A DNA stretch of 44,114 nucleotides from Oligoflexia bacterium (lineage in GTDB: Bacteria > Bdellovibrionota > UBA1018), in contig CAITVN010000008.1 of assembly GCA_903895855.1 (NCBI GenBank), positions 1 to 44,114 on the forward strand, written 5' to 3'. Below the pieces are notes generated by a model. That model was given only the letters and a program-made list of their open reading frames with translations. It was not told where the DNA came from and ran no database searches. The stretch's first letter is position 1, and the number at the start of each line of letters is the position of its first letter. Made by a program: the position numbers and the translations under genes. Positions 41,950-44,114 of this stretch are shown one piece after another.

Positions 41950-44114
41950 ATGAGCACGCATGCATTTCCGATCTGGCGTGGCCGAAATTTTGGATTAGCA
42001 AAAAATCTAGCGATGGTCGCTACGTTATTTGTATTACCCGCTTTTTCTGCACACGCTGACCTCGTTCGAATCACAACCATTAACGGCGAATACGAACCTA
42101 ACCACGCCACTGTCGTCGAAGTTCAACCTGGCGACACCGTTCAGTTTGCTGCCGATTCATTCTCACAAAATCCAACAACCGGTGAGATGACTCCACAAAA
42201 TAAGTATGTTGAAGATTTCACCTGGGATGCTGACGATCGCGCTGGTCAGCCCGATTCTTGCGACCCTGTTTACAGTACCCAATGCCAAGAAAATTCATCA
42301 TTTGAAGTGACTGATTACGGCGTGAGTTTTTACGTTCCGTACGACATGACCGCTCAAATCAAGATCACCGTTCGCAATCGAACCACTTTTGATTTCGACG
42401 AAGTGACTCTTCAAAATTCGGCCTACGCAACAACCACTCCTTATACTCCGCCTACTCAAGTGGTCACTCAACCAGAAGAATACGCGACACAGTATGGATA
42501 CACCCAGTGGAACACCCACACCGCATTAGCCGGAACCGGCCGATGGGTTGTGATTTTCGGATCACGCTATTGGGTTCCGTACACCACAGAAGCTGAGTGG
42601 CAGCCTTACCAAAATGGTTATTGGAGCTGGGTAGTTGGTGACGGCTGGACCTGGATTTCATACGACCCTTGGGGTTGGGTAACTGACCACTACGGCATTT
42701 GGCGCCACCACGGCACCTACGGCTGGATGTGGTTGCCGTTTGAAACCTTCACTTACCGCCCACACACCGTGAGCTGGTTTTACGGCGAAGGTTATGTTGG
42801 CTGGTATCCGTACCACGAAGGCTGGCATGAAGGTTATCGCCACGGTTACACCGAAGGCTTCATCGACGGTTACTGGGATGGTTACAATGCTGGACGTTTC
42901 TACGGTTCAGAACACCATTTCTACAATCCAGGTTTCACTTACATTCACCAAGAACACTTCGGACACTACAATATTCACGAAGTTTGCGAACGCGGTAGAC
43001 CACAAGGTCTTCAGTGGTGGACAGCCTCGTATCAACGTGGACAGTACGGCCAATACTTAGGTGGTCGTTCACACGAAGAAAGTTATTCATATGTTCGCGG
43101 ATTCAACGCAAATATTCGTGAGACGACGGTTGCAAGCCGCCGATTTGGCGATGTTGAATTTCGTTCACCCGTCGCGAATCATGCGATTCCTCCACAGTAT
43201 ACTGGCATTTCAATGGGTCGTGAGCGTTTCGGCAATCGACCGATTTCAGTCGGTAGCATCATCACGCGTGAATCAGCTAATCCAGTCGGTGGTGGTTTTA
43301 TCCCAGGACGAGTGATCCCTCCGATGTCAAACGGTCGCGGTATCGGTGAAGCTCCTCGCTTCAATGATCCACAAACCGGAATGGTGAGAAGACTCCCACC
43401 TACAGTTCGTGAGCCATCGATTCCAAACCCTGAGAATGGTTTTTCATCAAGACCACGTCCAGGTTTTGTTGCTCCGGTTTCTCCAGGATTGCCTACAAAT
43501 CCAGGCTTCCCTAGCCAGCCACCGATGGTGAGACCTCCGTTCAATCCAGGAACTCCGAATCCAACTCCGACATTCAGACCACGCCCAGTGCCTGAATCAC
43601 CCGTGTTTCCGCGTCCGGTTGGTCCAGTGGGCCCAGGCCCAGTGAATCCACAACCACGCCCAACGTTCCAACCTGGTCCGGTGAATCCGCAACCACGACC
43701 GACGTTTGAGCCAGTTCCACAGCCACGCCCAACGTTCAATCCTGGTCCGGTGAATCCACAACCTCGTCCAACGTTTGAGCCAGCTCCACAGCCACGCCCA
43801 ACGTTCAATCCTGGTCCGGTGAATCCGCAACCAAGACCGACGTTTGAGCCAGCTCCACAGCCACGCCCAACGTTCAATCCTGGTCCGGTGAATCCACAAC
43901 CAAGACCGACGTTTGAGCCAGCGCCGCAGCCGAGACCAACGTTCCAACCTGCGCCGCAACCACAACCGCAGCCAAGACCGACGTTTCAGCCTGCTCCGCA
44001 GCCGAGACCAACGTTCCAACCTGCGCCGCAACCACAACCGCAGCCAAGACCGACGTTTCAGCCTGCTCCGCAGCCGAGACCAACGTTCCAACCTGCGCCG
44101 CAACCACAACCGCA
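41950..44114 (+). CDS. Large secreted Trp/Pro-rich protein (5' part; runs off the window)
   Basis: An uninterrupted frame of 721 codons begins at ATG 41950, with AAGGAG 8 bases upstream, and has no stop before the window edge. A signal peptide (about 1-36, ending SAHA) starts an exported protein. Residues about 37-170 are beta-like. Residues about 195-330 are packed with Trp, Tyr, His and Gly (RYWVPYTTEAEWQPY, GYWSWVVGDGWTWISYDPWGW), the W-rich pattern of DUF6600-type proteins. From about residue 420 it becomes Pro/Arg-rich, and from 575 it is tandem repeats built on PQPRPTF. Such tails often span or bind the cell wall. A sigma-54 promoter lies upstream. Function is unknown; the repeat region makes both strands look open. 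Confidence 0.88.
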   Translation, partial: MSTHAFPIWRGRNFGLAKNLAMVATLFVLPAFSAHADLVRITTINGEYEPNHATVVEVQPGDTVQFAADSFSQNPTTGEMTPQNKYVEDFTWDADDRAGQPDSCDPVYSTQCQENSSFEVTDYGVSFYVPYDMTAQIKITVRNRTTFDFDEVTLQNSAYATTTPYTPPTQVVTQPEEYATQYGYTQWNTHTALAGTGRWVVIFGSRYWVPYTTEAEWQPYQNGYWSWVVGDGWTWISYDPWGWVTDHYGIWRHHGTYGWMWLPFETFTYRPHTVSWFYGEGYVGWYPYHEGWHEGYRHGYTEGFIDGYWDGYNAGRFYGSEHHFYNPGFTYIHQEHFGHYNIHEVCERGRPQGLQWWTASYQRGQYGQYLGGRSHEESYSYVRGFNANIRETTVASRRFGDVEFRSPVANHAIPPQYTGISMGRERFGNRPISVGSIITRESANPVGGGFIPGRVIPPMSNGRGIGEAPRFNDPQTGMVRRLPPTVREPSIPNPENGFSSRPRPGFVAPVSPGLPTNPGFPSQPPMVRPPFNPGTPNPTPTFRPRPVPESPVFPRPVGPVGPGPVNPQPRPTFQPGPVNPQPRPTFEPVPQPRPTFNPGPVNPQPRPTFEPAPQPRPTFNPGPVNPQPRPTFEPAPQPRPTFNPGPVNPQPRPTFEPAPQPRPTFQPAPQPQPQPRPTFQPAPQPRPTFQPAPQPQPQPRPTFQPAPQPRPTFQPAPQPQP
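43672..44114 (+). repeat. 69-bp and 72-bp tandem repeats encoding PRPTF blocks
   Basis: Four 69-base units begin at 43672, 43741, 43810 and 43879 (23 residues each, PGPVNPQPRPTF and EP[A/V]PQPRPTFN). They are followed by 72-base units at 43948 and 44020 that are identical to each other, and a truncated third at 44092-44114. The identity suggests recent expansion and a length-variable region. Confidence 0.92.

Noticed and set aside
43179..44109. Gly-rich and Arg/Trp-rich minus-strand ORFs
   Set aside because: They are reverse-strand shadows of the Pro-rich tandem repeats of the plus-strand gene at 41950.
43672..44114. CRISPR-like periodicity
   Set aside because: Repeats are contiguous, coding and without spacers.

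Overview
This window looks like a chromosomal stretch from a Gram-negative, predator-type bacterium, most likely Bdellovibrionota (Bdellovibrio-like). The reasons are the many secreted proteins with Sec signal peptides, an adjacent TIGR03545/TIGR03546-type gene pair, a canonical Pst/Pho phosphate operon, a queuine tRNA-ribosyltransferase fused to a MnmC-like methyltransferase domain, and a gene set that is otherwise mostly housekeeping. The taxonomic call is inference. I see no IS element, phage gene, CRISPR array, tRNA or rRNA.

Layout: 1-4 kb holds the tail of an unidentified CDS, a secreted DRGH nuclease, a ketopantoate-reductase-like protein and a convergent S41 protease. 4-6.4 kb holds a nucleoside kinase and a glycine-rich RRM RNA-binding protein, each followed by an intrinsic terminator. 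6.4-12.2 kb holds an S9 prolyl oligopeptidase, an RlmM-like RNA methyltransferase, GreB and a probable outer-membrane protein. 12.2-15.9 kb is a minus-strand block of the TIGR03545/TIGR03546 pair and CorA. 16-19.6 kb is metH. 20-29.4 kb is the minus-strand operon pstS-pstC-pstA-pstB-phoU-phoB-phoR plus a penicillin-acylase family gene, with a Pho-box-like 11-bp direct repeat upstream of pstS. 29.8-35.9 kb holds secreted proteins of unknown function, the tgt-mnmC fusion and a secreted HEIGH metallopeptidase. 36-40.1 kb holds two tandem DEAD-box helicases (the second DbpA-like) followed by a small Cys-rich protein. 40.3 kb to the right edge holds an unknown secreted protein, a very good sigma-54 promoter match, and a large secreted Trp- and Pro-rich protein with perfect tandem repeats that runs off the window.

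The most unusual content is a pair of giant palindromic intergenic elements, at 10098-10451 (354 nt) and 19620-19917 (298 nt). Each fills the gap between two convergent genes. Their long stems have different sequences, yet they share three unpaired or partly paired motifs in the same order and orientation: TCCGCAGCC on the left arm, an apical TCG[C/G]CATCCATG[G/C]CTC[A/G]C, and GGCGAGGACGT on the right arm. The apical motif shows a compensatory base-pair exchange (GCCA..TGGC versus GGCA..TGCC). Conserved loops with stems that change but stay paired are what is expected of a structured RNA or DNA element. I do not recognise it as any named family.

How the genes work together: the Pst transporter imports phosphate, and PhoU with PhoR/PhoB presumably couples it to transcription of the same operon. 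GreB, the RRM protein, the two helicases, the RlmM-like enzyme and Tgt-MnmC serve RNA metabolism. The secreted nuclease, proteases, acylase and unknown exported proteins fit a degradative or predatory envelope lifestyle.
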